This document shows positions 26,438 through 35,074 of a DNA stretch of 64,000 nt, piece after piece. A program made the position numbers and the translations under genes. Under the pieces are notes generated by a model that worked only from the letters and a program-made list of their open reading frames with translations, had not been told where the DNA came from and searched no databases. Source of the stretch: Planctomycetota bacterium (GTDB taxonomy: Bacteria; Planctomycetota; Planctomycetia; Planctomycetales; Planctomycetaceae); NCBI GenBank assembly GCA_018242525.1, contig JAFEBS010000034.1, positions 140,820 through 204,819 on the forward strand, given 5' to 3'. The number at the start of each line of letters is the position of its first letter. Positions within the stretch are counted from its first letter, which is position 1.

Positions 26438-28153
26438 ATGAGCATCCTCACCACACGCAGCTTCCGCCGAAACTCGATCAGGCAGTCGGTCACCGCGACC
26501 ATGATCGCCGTGATCAGCAGTCTGAACGCCGCCGCGCAAACGCCGGTTCCCAGCAATTTTCCGGCACCGCCTGTTCCGATCGGCTCGGGATTCGGTGCGC
26601 AGCGGATCACTGGAACAACACCGCCACTGAACATTGCTCCCGTATCGGAGTTCAATCAACCTGCGTTTTATCCGGCACCGACTTATGGGTTTGACGGTCA
26701 GCCGGTGTTCGTTGGTCCGCCCGTGTACGGACCGGTTTATGCGGGACCGTTTGGTCCTGCCCCGGTCGCCATTGGCGGATTTGCACCACCGCCGCCCGTT
26801 CCCGTCATCGCCAACTATGCGGCGACTGGTCGACCGGACCTGGTGCAAGTCCAACGTCCCGCCGGCCCGTCGAATTTGCGGCTGACGATTGGGGAAGCGT
26901 TCCTGAACCGCGTCATCGCCCGCGAGACCGTTCAACCGGGCCCCGTCCGCGATGTGATTCTGGGGGCTCAAGTCACGGGACAGCAGACGACCGTCTCCCG
27001 ATTGAAACTGGATCTGGTTTCATCGGTCGACAAGGCACATGCACAATTCATTCTGAATGGCGATGTCCAGACGCTGACCACTGGTGTCACCCCGCAGGCG
27101 ATGATTAACACGGCAGGACAACAGCAGTTCTTCGCGGTGAAAGACGTCTTCTTCGATGGAATCCAGTTTTCCACACGGCACGCCACGGTTTACATTCGAG
27201 CCAGAAATCAGACGGTGGGGGCGATGACGCCACTGACCGGCACCTTGTTCGGGGGACTGGCAGACCGAATCGCCTACCGCGCCGCCGAGCGACAGAAGGC
27301 CGCCGGTGAAGCGGTCGCCCGCGATAAACTGGCCGAAAAGCTGTTCCCCACGTTCGACGGGGAAGTCGACGCCAACCTGGCCCAGGGGAATCGCAAACTG
27401 GAACCTCTGCGCAAATGGCTGGAATCCGCCAGGCTGATGCCGGCCTCGCAATCCGTCTGGACTTCGGACACGCAGTTGTTTCACCAGGCACTGATTGCGG
27501 ATGACAAAACCAGTTCCGAAATCACGCCACTGAATGAAACCGCAACTGGGGATAACAGTCTGCAATTGTCAATTCACGAAAGCCTGTTGAACACTCTTGT
27601 GGATCGCGCAGATCTCAAAGGGTACAAGACAACCGACAAGCAGTTGCGAGAACTGGAAGAGCGCCTGTTGCCGTCATCCTCCGCCGGTGCACAGTCGGAG
27701 CCCGATGTCGGCGATCAGACAAATCTGAAGGCTCCCGTGTTGCCCAACGGTACCGACGGCTTCGTGACGGATATCGAATTTGATGATGTTGAACCATTGA
27801 CATTCCGTCTGGAGCGGGATCGATTGCTGGTCATCATCAAGGCCACGTTCAAGCCCGCCGGACAGGCGGTCATGCCGCCGATGACCGTGACGATTCCGTA
27901 CCAGACCCGCCTGGAAGGAAACTCCGTTCGGCTGGCGGCAGGAACGCCCCAGGTTTTCGCACAGGACCGGACTGATCCGGCTGCGCCGCAGTCGATCATG
28001 GAAATGGCAATTCAGAAGGTGATCGAAGCCGATTTGAAGCCATTGACGTTTGATCGGGCTCTTCCCGCCAGCTTGTGGCCTGCTTCCGGACCCGCCCCGA
28101 AGGTGGCATCGATCAAGTCGGACAACGGTTGGGTGACGATTGACATCGACTAA
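26438..28153 (+). CDS. Exported two-repeat hypothetical protein
   Basis: A 571-residue protein with an N-terminal signal (RQSVTATMIAVISSLNAAAQ). Residues about 35-135 are a Pro/Gly/Phe-rich low-complexity segment (PAPTYGFDGQPVFVGPPVYG and similar). Two related domains follow, each opening with a similar line: LRLTIGEAFLNRVIARE (about residue 150) and LQLSIHESLLNTLVDR (about residue 370). Downstream of the second comes IEFDDVEPLTFRLERDRLLVIIKATF, a beta-rich segment. I recognise no family and propose no function; it looks like an exported structural or binding protein. A small minus-strand open frame overlaps its stop by 4 bp. Confidence 0.85.
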   Translation: MSILTTRSFRRNSIRQSVTATMIAVISSLNAAAQTPVPSNFPAPPVPIGSGFGAQRITGTTPPLNIAPVSEFNQPAFYPAPTYGFDGQPVFVGPPVYGPVYAGPFGPAPVAIGGFAPPPPVPVIANYAATGRPDLVQVQRPAGPSNLRLTIGEAFLNRVIARETVQPGPVRDVILGAQVTGQQTTVSRLKLDLVSSVDKAHAQFILNGDVQTLTTGVTPQAMINTAGQQQFFAVKDVFFDGIQFSTRHATVYIRARNQTVGAMTPLTGTLFGGLADRIAYRAAERQKAAGEAVARDKLAEKLFPTFDGEVDANLAQGNRKLEPLRKWLESARLMPASQSVWTSDTQLFHQALIADDKTSSEITPLNETATGDNSLQLSIHESLLNTLVDRADLKGYKTTDKQLRELEERLLPSSSAGAQSEPDVGDQTNLKAPVLPNGTDGFVTDIEFDDVEPLTFRLERDRLLVIIKATFKPAGQAVMPPMTVTIPYQTRLEGNSVRLAAGTPQVFAQDRTDPAAPQSIMEMAIQKVIEADLKPLTFDRALPASLWPASGPAPKVASIKSDNGWVTIDID

Positions 28154-28431
28154 GATCCGAACTTCATCTGGTGTTGAAAGTCGTCGCGGCGCCGTCGGAT
28201 CTGAATCGGACGGCTCGTCATCACTCCCGTTTCCGCATCAACCGACTCCAACGACCACGAAGTTCCTTGTGCTCCCGGAACGGTTGCTGAGGGGACAAGT
28301 CTGACGAATCGATTGTCGCTGAGCTTCCGTTCGTCGAGGCTGCTTCCTCGAATTGCAATCGTCTTCCTCCCGGGAATGAACTTCAGGAACAGATTGATCG
28401 GCGTCTGTTCCCAGTTCACTGCGATCAGCAC
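28150..28431 (-). CDS. Small hypothetical, uncertain
   Basis: A possible 93-residue protein from a GTG (28431), tail to tail with the upstream gene and overlapping its last 4 bp. The sequence PGRKTIAIRGSSLDERKLSDNR and SWSLESVDAETGVMTSRPIQ reads more like real protein than a shadow frame, but there is no clear ribosome binding site and no recognised domain. Low confidence. Confidence 0.3.
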   Translation of the reverse strand: MLIAVNWEQTPINLFLKFIPGRKTIAIRGSSLDERKLSDNRFVRLVPSATVPGAQGTSWSLESVDAETGVMTSRPIQIRRRRDDFQHQMKFGS

Positions 28432-28816
28432 GCATTGCCCGATTTACAGTCCCAGCGACAGGAGTGCAGGCATGACGACGCCAATTCCATACGCCAGATT
28501 TCGCCGCGACATCATGGCCCGCGCTCAGAGAGGAGTTGCTGCAAAAGCCGGTGGAATTGTCGAAGGCGGACCGGCGTGTGGATTGGAGTCATCCAACGGG
28601 TTGAGGTCCGGATTGCCGAGTGGAAATGGTGACGGATCGCAATTTGAGTACTGACAGATGTGGAATCTTCATCACTGTAAGCTTCAGCGAATGCTGGTCA
28701 AGTTGACCGCCGTGTTTTCCTGTTTGATGCCGGCATGTCGATCCCTGTACTGCAGTTACAAATCCGGTGAGAATCTATCCCGTTGCGTAGATGGTCATTT
28801 CCAGGAGACTGATGCG
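28432..28816. other. Intergenic region, no gene seen
   Basis: About 385 bp between the small minus-strand frame and the Tat-signal hypothetical. Open frames here lack start signals or family features. AGGAG at 28803-28807 is the ribosome binding site for the ATG at 28817. Confidence 0.5.
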
Positions 28817-29194
28817 ATGCAGCACGAAATGCGGATTGATCGGCGGCAATTCACTCGACGACTGGCTACAGGGACGGGCCTGGTCGCGGGCCTGGCGACA
28901 GTCACGATTCAAGCGGCCGAGATTCCTCCGGCTCCGAAGTTGCCGGAAGATCCCCCAAAAACGAACGATGGACCAGCAGTTCCTCCTGCGGAAATCCTGC
29001 TCTTGTCCTACCTGTTGCAGTCCCATCCGAATGAGCATTTCGATGAAGATGCCGTCCAGGGAATCTTTCGGGACATTCGAGGCGATGTCGCTCGCGGAAA
29101 AGTATTGGCGAATTTCCCGCTGAGGAATTCCGATGAGCCGGCATTTGTGTTCGCGGCCCATCGAAGTGCGGACGGAATCCCTTTCATGCATTAA
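28817..29194 (+). CDS. Tat-signal hypothetical protein
   Basis: A 125-residue protein with a twin-arginine signal (RIDRRQFTRRLATGTGLVAGLATV, cut for length at the hydrophobic end) followed by a Pro/Lys-rich stretch (PPAPKLPEDPPKTNDGPAVPP). The remainder is a small helical domain (LLLSYLLQSHPNEHFDEDAVQGIFRD) with no known match. Its small size and Tat signal resemble auxiliary subunits of exported oxidoreductases (such as gluconate-dehydrogenase subunit 3), but no catalytic partner is adjacent. The ATG at 28817 is chosen because the signal follows it and an AGGAG lies 9 bp upstream. Confidence 0.72.
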   Translation: MQHEMRIDRRQFTRRLATGTGLVAGLATVTIQAAEIPPAPKLPEDPPKTNDGPAVPPAEILLLSYLLQSHPNEHFDEDAVQGIFRDIRGDVARGKVLANFPLRNSDEPAFVFAAHRSADGIPFMH

Positions 29195-29797
29195 CGTTGT
29201 GGCGGAGCAGATTGCACCCCAACTTCCGTCGCCCGCCATTGAAGAAGTCGCCCATCGCAATCTCTTTGAAATCGAACAAACCCCAGCTGATCGCCGGGGT
29301 TGTTCGGTTTCGAACCAAATCTCACACCACCGTCAGTGGTCTTGCTCGTCAGGTGCTTTCGGCACGACGTCCGAAGTCTCACGACTTCGGCTACAAATAT
29401 CGCAGCACATTCCAGTTGACTTTCTGGTGATCCATCCACGGAAGTTGATGTGTTGTCGGTATTGGCATCCGTGGGCTCAGTATCCTTCCTCTACTTGCAG
29501 TTTCAGGCGTCTTTCTCTAACTTCGGGTGCTGCTACAACCGAAACTACCGGCAAAGTCCACCTCACCCGAGAGTTGACGGTTCATGGTTGGAAGCCGGGT
29601 GATGCGGCGATGTGGGTCTGGAGAGTCGAGCCGGGCCGCGGGAGTGGATCCGGCAACGGTGGCTCATCCCGCAATCCCCAAGGTTTATTGCTCGGCTCGC
29701 GGTACTGACTGGTCCGTCGACATCTGTCGCGTCAATCGCTGCCGTCGACATAACACCTTCCACTGTTTGCACCTATTTCTTTTTGACAAGGAACGCA
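29195..29797. other. 603-bp leader region upstream of sat
   Basis: No credible gene. It holds a hairpin at 29274-29305 that can serve as a terminator for the preceding gene. The last 320 bp are GC-rich and appear able to fold, but I could not match a known riboswitch (no B12 box or T-box seen). A weak AAGGA lies before the sat start. Confidence 0.5.
29274..29305 (+). terminator. Stem-loop downstream of Tat-signal hypothetical
   Basis: GAACAAACCCC (29274-29284) pairs with GGGGTTGTTC (29296-29305) with one bulged A, leaving an 11-base loop. It lies 80 bp after the stop codon. No long T-run follows, so termination is only suggested. Confidence 0.4.
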
Positions 29798-31057
29798 ATG
29801 GCTGACTTGATTCGTCCACATGGCGGATTGTCCGAACCGATTTGCCGTACCGTTGCCGCGGGCGACATCGCGGCGTTTAAGGCCGAGGCCGCTGCACTGC
29901 CGCAGGTGTCTGTCTCCGCTGCTGACCTGTCGACGGTTTATCGGCTGGGTGATGGAACACTGAGCCCGTTGACGGGACCGATGAACAGTGAAACCTATCA
30001 CCGCGTCCTCGACGAAAGCGTCGTCATCCAGGATGGCAAAAAGTACGCATGGACAATTCCGCTGGCGTTCCCCATTACTGGCGAATTGGCGAAGACATTG
30101 AAGGCTGGCCAGAAGGTCGCTCTGACGGGACCGGACGGCGAAGTGGCGGCCACCTTGGACATCACCGATGTCTATCCCTGGCCGAAGTTGAAGTACCTGC
30201 AGAGCGTCTACCTGACAGATCGCATCGACCATCCTGGCGCCAATATGGTGCTGGACGGCGACAAGGCGAATTCTCATCTGATTGGTGGCGAGATCCGGGT
30301 GCTTCCTCAGCCGAAGAACGCCAAATTCGGCAAGTACGTTTTGACACCTCGCGAAGTCCGCAAGCTGTTGGCGGAAAAGGGATGTGATGCCGCCGTCGCG
30401 TTCCAGACCCGCAATCCGCTGCACCGGGCCCACGAGTACGCGCTGGTTTACGGCCTGGAAACTCTGATCCGCGAAGGGAAGAACGCTCTGGCGGTTCTGA
30501 ACCCGCTGATCGGCGAAACCAAGGGTGACGACGTCAACGCCGAAATCCGCATGGACACCTATGAGGCGCTGATCACCCAGCGCCAATTGGGGGATGGCGA
30601 CAGCGACCAGAGCCTGTGGGGACCACGCAACGAATCCGTTCCTGATCGCGTCGCTCTGCTCGGCCTGGACATCAAGATGTTCTACGGGGGGCCGAAGGAG
30701 GCTGTGATGCACGCCATCTACCGTCAGAATATGGGCTATACCCACATCATCATTGGCCGCAAGCACGCTGATGCTCCGTATGCCAACGGAGAAAACATCT
30801 GGGGCGACTTCGACGCTCATCAGATCTTTGACAAACTGAACGGCGACCTGCAGATCAAGCCGTTGAAGGTCGGCTTCGCCGCCTACTACGAATCGGTGGG
30901 ACGAGTCGACCTGACCGAACGACATCAGGGCGAAAAGCCGGTGTCGATCTCGGGCAAAGACATTCGGGCAACGCTGCTGAAGGGTGAACTGGTCGATCCG
31001 CGGATCATGCGTCCCACGACCAGCCAGATCCTGGGCGCGGCCATGAAGACCGCCTGA
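29798..31057 (+). CDS. sat: Sulfate adenylyltransferase (ATP sulfurylase)
   Basis: A 419-residue enzyme of the dissimilatory-type or fungal-type Sat family that makes APS from ATP and sulfate. The PUA-like N-terminal part (LIRPHGGLSEPICRTVAAGD) is followed by the catalytic motif QTRNPLHRAHEYAL and GRKHADAPYANGENIWGDFDA (GRDHA in many homologues, here GRKHA), and the C-terminal ISGKDIRATLLKGE. The ATG at 29798 is chosen because AAGGA is 8 bp upstream; the longer upstream frame has no homology. No cysC, cysH or other sulfur genes are adjacent. A strong stem-loop terminator follows the gene. Confidence 0.95.
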   Translation: MADLIRPHGGLSEPICRTVAAGDIAAFKAEAAALPQVSVSAADLSTVYRLGDGTLSPLTGPMNSETYHRVLDESVVIQDGKKYAWTIPLAFPITGELAKTLKAGQKVALTGPDGEVAATLDITDVYPWPKLKYLQSVYLTDRIDHPGANMVLDGDKANSHLIGGEIRVLPQPKNAKFGKYVLTPREVRKLLAEKGCDAAVAFQTRNPLHRAHEYALVYGLETLIREGKNALAVLNPLIGETKGDDVNAEIRMDTYEALITQRQLGDGDSDQSLWGPRNESVPDRVALLGLDIKMFYGGPKEAVMHAIYRQNMGYTHIIIGRKHADAPYANGENIWGDFDAHQIFDKLNGDLQIKPLKVGFAAYYESVGRVDLTERHQGEKPVSISGKDIRATLLKGELVDPRIMRPTTSQILGAAMKTA

Positions 31058-31082
31058 GTTTCAAGCTGACCTGTCAAAAACA

Positions 31083-31117
31083 ACGAGCCCCAGACGATTT
31101 CGTCTCGGGCTCGTTTT
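31083..31117 (+). terminator. Terminator after sat
   Basis: ACGAGCCCCAGACG (31083-31096) and CGTCTCGGGCTCGT (31101-31114) form a 14-bp stem with a single C-C mismatch and an ATTT loop, followed by TTT. It starts 25 bp past the sat stop codon. An A-run on the other side (31076-31082) makes it possibly bidirectional. Confidence 0.85.
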
Positions 31118-31713
31118 CAATACCCCGAAGCGTCGGCGAGAGATCGCACGGATGATTCACCGACTGCCACGGATAAACACGGACAAAACGAAAACGGAGT
31201 TTCGATTATTGCGCCGTAATTCATGCTCCGGTATTTTGCACAGTGAAATCCGTAGCTGCATCCGGGATGGCACTCTGGACACGGGTCGACCGATCCCTCG
31301 CGCGGGGGACGATTGAAGGCGCGTAGTGGAATGCATGGCACGCGCCGTTTGGCTGCGAGAGAATCATCCTCGCCAGGCGTGAGGTGCGCGTTGCGCACAC
31401 TGCCACAATTGACCGTAAGACGAAGTGTCGACGGTTTTGGCAGTGGACTGGTTCGGCGTCGGCGTTGAGCCGGCATCCTGACGGTCGTTTGAAATATTGG
31501 TTTGAGTGAGTTTCGTCCGCTCAGCCTCTGTCAATGGCCACTTGCCCGATGCGTCGGCGGTGACGACCCTGCCTTGGAACATCCCATCTGCCTGAAGACT
31601 CATTCTGGATCCGTCTGGCGGCTACTGAAGGAGAATGGGTCAGTTATCGGCAGCGGCGAACGCACACCTGCGGGGGAAATTCGAAAACAGATCAAAATCG
31701 GCCGAAGGCTCCA
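31118..31713. other. Region with gene remnant or no gene
   Basis: About 600 bp between sat and the ROK kinase gene. One minus-strand frame at 31364-31603 (79 codons, MSLQADGMFQGRVVTADASGKW onward, trimmed) reads like a genuine short protein or the remnant of a larger one, but is closed by an in-frame stop before its ATG and shows no ribosome binding site. Other frames look random. Confidence 0.4.
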
Positions 31714-32670
31714 TCAATTCGACAGCCGTGCCAGGGCCAATGCTCCTTGAACGACGACGCTCTCTCCCAGTGCTGCTGGCACGACCTGGTAGGATTTGGC
31801 CAGCGGAGGGAAGGCATATTGGCTCACCGCCTGGCGCAAGGGGGCGAAGAAAATCTGTTCGCCGACCAGAGAAACTCCCCCACCAACGACAACCACTTCG
31901 GGGGCGACGATCGTAATGACTTGGGCGATGGCCCAGCCGAGGACCCGTGTGGCGGCGACATATTCGTTACGGGCCAGTTGATTCCCCGCGAGGGCGGCTT
32001 CGCCGATGCTCTTGGTCGACAATGCTTCCAGATGCCCCCCACAACGGTCCAGCAGGTCAGCCAGATCCCTGGAAGAGTGGCCTTCGGCGAGTAATTTCTC
32101 CAGGGTGGTCTGGGTCGCCGTGGCAATACCGGGACCCGCCGATCGGAATTCCACAGTATCGTGGTGACCAGTCGCCTCCAATCCCGGACGCAGATGCCCG
32201 ATTTCCGCCGCCGCCGGGCGAGTCGTGCCGTGAATCTTGCGGTCAAACACCAAGCCCCCGCCGATCCCTGTTCCGACGGTGACATAGAACACGCTGTGAG
32301 CTTTACGGCCGGCACCGAAACAGGCTTCTGCCAGGCAGGCGACATCGCAATCGTTGCCAAGTGTCGTGGGAACACCCAGTTCCTTCTGCGTCCATTCCAC
32401 CATCGGAAAATTGTCCCAGCCGGAGACCTGATGGCTGGTCTGGACGATCCCCTGGGCTCCGAGCACCGGGCCTCCAAATCCGTAACCGATGCGCTGGACA
32501 TTGTACCGGGCCACCAGTTCCCGTCCGACGTCGCGAATCTGCTCGCGGATCCCGGCACCACCACGCGCTATCTGAACATCACGCCTCTCAAATGCCACGA
32601 AGTCAGAGCCGTCTCCGTGGCCAACGCCCAACTGCAGTTTTGTGCCGCCGATTTCGATGCCGAGATACAT
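31714..32670 (-). CDS. ROK-family sugar kinase
   Basis: A 318-residue cytosolic kinase of the ROK family, transferring phosphate from ATP to a sugar such as glucose or fructose. The start MYLGIEIGGTKLQLGVG gives the phosphate loop; LGNDCDVACLAEACFGAG and VTVGTGIGGGLVFD are the sugar-binding and ATP-binding motifs, and AEIGHLRPG is the second ROK signature. The Cys-x-Cys-x4-Cys zinc motif that usually follows in ROK kinases is absent. The ATG at 32670 is favoured over an upstream start since the next residues match the family exactly. Substrate not assigned. Confidence 0.9.
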   Translation of the reverse strand: MYLGIEIGGTKLQLGVGHGDGSDFVAFERRDVQIARGGAGIREQIRDVGRELVARYNVQRIGYGFGGPVLGAQGIVQTSHQVSGWDNFPMVEWTQKELGVPTTLGNDCDVACLAEACFGAGRKAHSVFYVTVGTGIGGGLVFDRKIHGTTRPAAAEIGHLRPGLEATGHHDTVEFRSAGPGIATATQTTLEKLLAEGHSSRDLADLLDRCGGHLEALSTKSIGEAALAGNQLARNEYVAATRVLGWAIAQVITIVAPEVVVVGGGVSLVGEQIFFAPLRQAVSQYAFPPLAKSYQVVPAALGESVVVQGALALARLSN

Positions 32671-32776
32671 GATGTCGAGGTCAGACGAAATTGAGGATGC
32701 ATTGATCGAAACGAAGGCGAATCCTGGACGGTGTCGGAAGACGCTGCGACAGGGTTCCACCGTTCAAGGATGGAAT

Positions 32777-34825
32777 TCAGGAATGGTCATGGTGTCGGAA
32801 TTCTCTGTTGAAATTCAGATATTCCCAGTGCTTGTAAATCGGTGAGGCATTAACGAGCTTGGATTGTGGACCGATTGCAGCAACCCGCCCGTCGTTGATC
32901 AAGACGACATGGTCGCACCGTTTGACGGTCGACAGACGGCGAGGCAGGAACAGAACCGTGCGGCCGCGACAGATGCGATCGTAGGCGTCCGCCAGCAGGG
33001 ACTTGGTGTCCTCGTCCAGGGCGACCTGTGGTTCTTCGATGATCAACAGCGCTGGATTGCGAATCATGGCACGGGCCAGGCCGAGTCTGAATCGTTGAGA
33101 AACATCCATCAGGTCCGCGCGTTCCGGCAGGACGCTTTCGTACCCGTCAAACAATTTGACGATGAAGTTGTGGGCATGCGTCATCTTGGCGGCGTCGGTC
33201 GCCTGTTGGAGCGTATACTCAGCCCGGCCACCGCGGATATTGTCCAGAACAGTTCCCGGCAGCAGCGGTTCGTCCGCGCCGACGTAAACGGTCTCGGCCC
33301 GCAGTGACTCCAGCGTGGCCCAGGCAATGTCTTCGCCGTCGAACAGGATCCGTCCCTTTTGCGGTTCGATGAATCGCGGAAGCATCGAAACCAGCGCGTT
33401 GCTTTCCAACGGGTCGAGCGATACGAGTGCATAGGACCGGCCCGCCTCCAGTTTCAAATCAAGTTCGTTGAGCAGCATTCGGCCAGCCGGCGATTTGTAG
33501 GAAACGGATTCGAAGTAGAGCGAACTGCCCATGGGTTGCAGGAAACGCGCACCCACCGCCTGGCTGACGGTCGGAATCTGGTCCAGGAATTTCTGAATCT
33601 TCTCCGCCGAAACATTGGCGGAATGCAAGACTGCGGTTCGAGAGCGAAGTGCGCGAATTCCAGGGACGGCCAGGATCCATGTGGCCAGGAAAACAGCACC
33701 GCCGACGATCGACAACTCGCCGTTGACCAACAGAATGTGATTGGCCAGTTGGAAGAGCAGGAACGCTCCGATGGCGACCGAGGCCACGACGTCCCGCGCC
33801 AGTCGATGTTGCGCGTTATTGGCCGCCCGTTCCCATTTGCGGGTCAGGTCGTGCAGTTTCAGCAGATCCGCGGCAAAGTGATCATGGTCCGCCTGTTCAA
33901 TACCCAGACCTCGGATCAGTCGGGCCGATTGGAATCGGTCTGACTGCCGCTTCAATTCCAAGGCGACGCGATCCGCGGCCAGATGCCGTTCCGCCTCGGT
34001 CCGTCGATCCTGTCCCTCCAGGTAGTACCAGGCGATACCCATCAGCAGCAGATACTGAGCAGAGAGCATCGGCTGGATGGAGACCGCGATGATCGCCAGG
34101 CAGATCAACTCCAGGACGAAGCGAACGTCAAACTCAATCCACCGGACCAGGTTTTGCCGCACGGTTTCGATGTCGTGTATGTACAAGTCCCTGGCGGCTT
34201 GCAGACTGCTGCCGTCCAGATCTTCAGGTCCCAGCCGCAGGGCTTGCCGATGCACGTTTCGACGGGAGGGGGCGACCGCCAGCAGTGCCACTTCTTCTGT
34301 TTGCCGCCGCAGTTGAGAGAGACAGAGGGCTCGGGAGGCCACCAGCAACGCTCCGGTCATCAGCAACGTGATCGATGCCAGGATGTTCGACTGCAGCAGG
34401 TCGACATGGCGGTACAGCCACGCCAGATACCCCCCCCACCATGCATCGCGGGACCGCCAGACGGCTGGCAGAATGCCATGTTCGGCAAAACTGACATGCA
34501 CCGTCTCGGGCACTGCGGCATCGACCGGCGGAGCAGGTTCGGCCGCCGGTTCCGCTCGTTGGGCCGGATTCTGGGCGGGGGCGGACTGAACACCGGCTGG
34601 CAAATCCGTCAGCGTCGTAAATCGGGCAATTTCTGCACGCGGGATGTCGATCGTCAGTCGGCCGCGGTCTGACAGCATCCCGACGAACAGCCCGGCGACC
34701 AGCAGCAACAAGACCAGCAGGAAAACGGAAAGCTTCGACCAGAACCAGACGAGCCAGCACTTCCGTCGGAATAGATCGCCGTAGGAAAAGATGTGGTCGA
34801 GCACACGCGCTGTAGTTTTCGCCAC
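32777..34825 (-). CDS. ABC exporter-like protein with degenerate ATPase
   Basis: About 682 residues from a GTG at 34825 (a TTG at 34963 adds 46 unlikely residues). Layout: membrane helix near SVFLLVLLLLVAGLFVGML, a Pro/Ala-rich extracytoplasmic insert, helices typical of a type-1 ABC exporter (ILASITLLMTGALL, FVLELICLAIIAVSI, VVASVAIGAFLLFQL, GAVFLATWILAVPG), then a C-terminal nucleotide-binding-like domain. That domain has lost the key residues: Walker A reads ALVSLDPLESNALV, the signature reads MDVSQRFRLGLARAM, Walker B Asp is Glu (ALLIIEEP), and the switch His is Arg (FLPRRLST). The fold is intact, so it is probably a pseudo-ATPase with a non-transport or partner-dependent role. It lies beside an ABC-2 type permease gene. 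Confidence 0.85.
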   Translation of the reverse strand: MAKTTARVLDHIFSYGDLFRRKCWLVWFWSKLSVFLLVLLLLVAGLFVGMLSDRGRLTIDIPRAEIARFTTLTDLPAGVQSAPAQNPAQRAEPAAEPAPPVDAAVPETVHVSFAEHGILPAVWRSRDAWWGGYLAWLYRHVDLLQSNILASITLLMTGALLVASRALCLSQLRRQTEEVALLAVAPSRRNVHRQALRLGPEDLDGSSLQAARDLYIHDIETVRQNLVRWIEFDVRFVLELICLAIIAVSIQPMLSAQYLLLMGIAWYYLEGQDRRTEAERHLAADRVALELKRQSDRFQSARLIRGLGIEQADHDHFAADLLKLHDLTRKWERAANNAQHRLARDVVASVAIGAFLLFQLANHILLVNGELSIVGGAVFLATWILAVPGIRALRSRTAVLHSANVSAEKIQKFLDQIPTVSQAVGARFLQPMGSSLYFESVSYKSPAGRMLLNELDLKLEAGRSYALVSLDPLESNALVSMLPRFIEPQKGRILFDGEDIAWATLESLRAETVYVGADEPLLPGTVLDNIRGGRAEYTLQQATDAAKMTHAHNFIVKLFDGYESVLPERADLMDVSQRFRLGLARAMIRNPALLIIEEPQVALDEDTKSLLADAYDRICRGRTVLFLPRRLSTVKRCDHVVLINDGRVAAIGPQSKLVNASPIYKHWEYLNFNREFRHHDHS

Positions 34826-35074
34826 GATGACGCCGATGCGAAAGAGGACGAACGGCAGACATCCATGCACATCACAAACAGACGTCCTTTTTGAACGTGT
34901 ATTTCGGGTCAAAGGATCAACGGAGCCGATTGACACCAAAACCACAGCCGGGGCAGTCGCCAATTCCGCAACGCCGCCGCCGGGACTACTCTAACCGGAA
35001 GTCTGACCGTTGTGGACTCCAACTCGCCAGGGAAATCGCGTTTGAGTGACAGACTGGTGGGGGAATACCGGACG

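Noticed and set aside
29612..29797. Longer start for sat
   Set aside because: The added 62 residues do not resemble Sat and AAGGA precedes the ATG at 29798.
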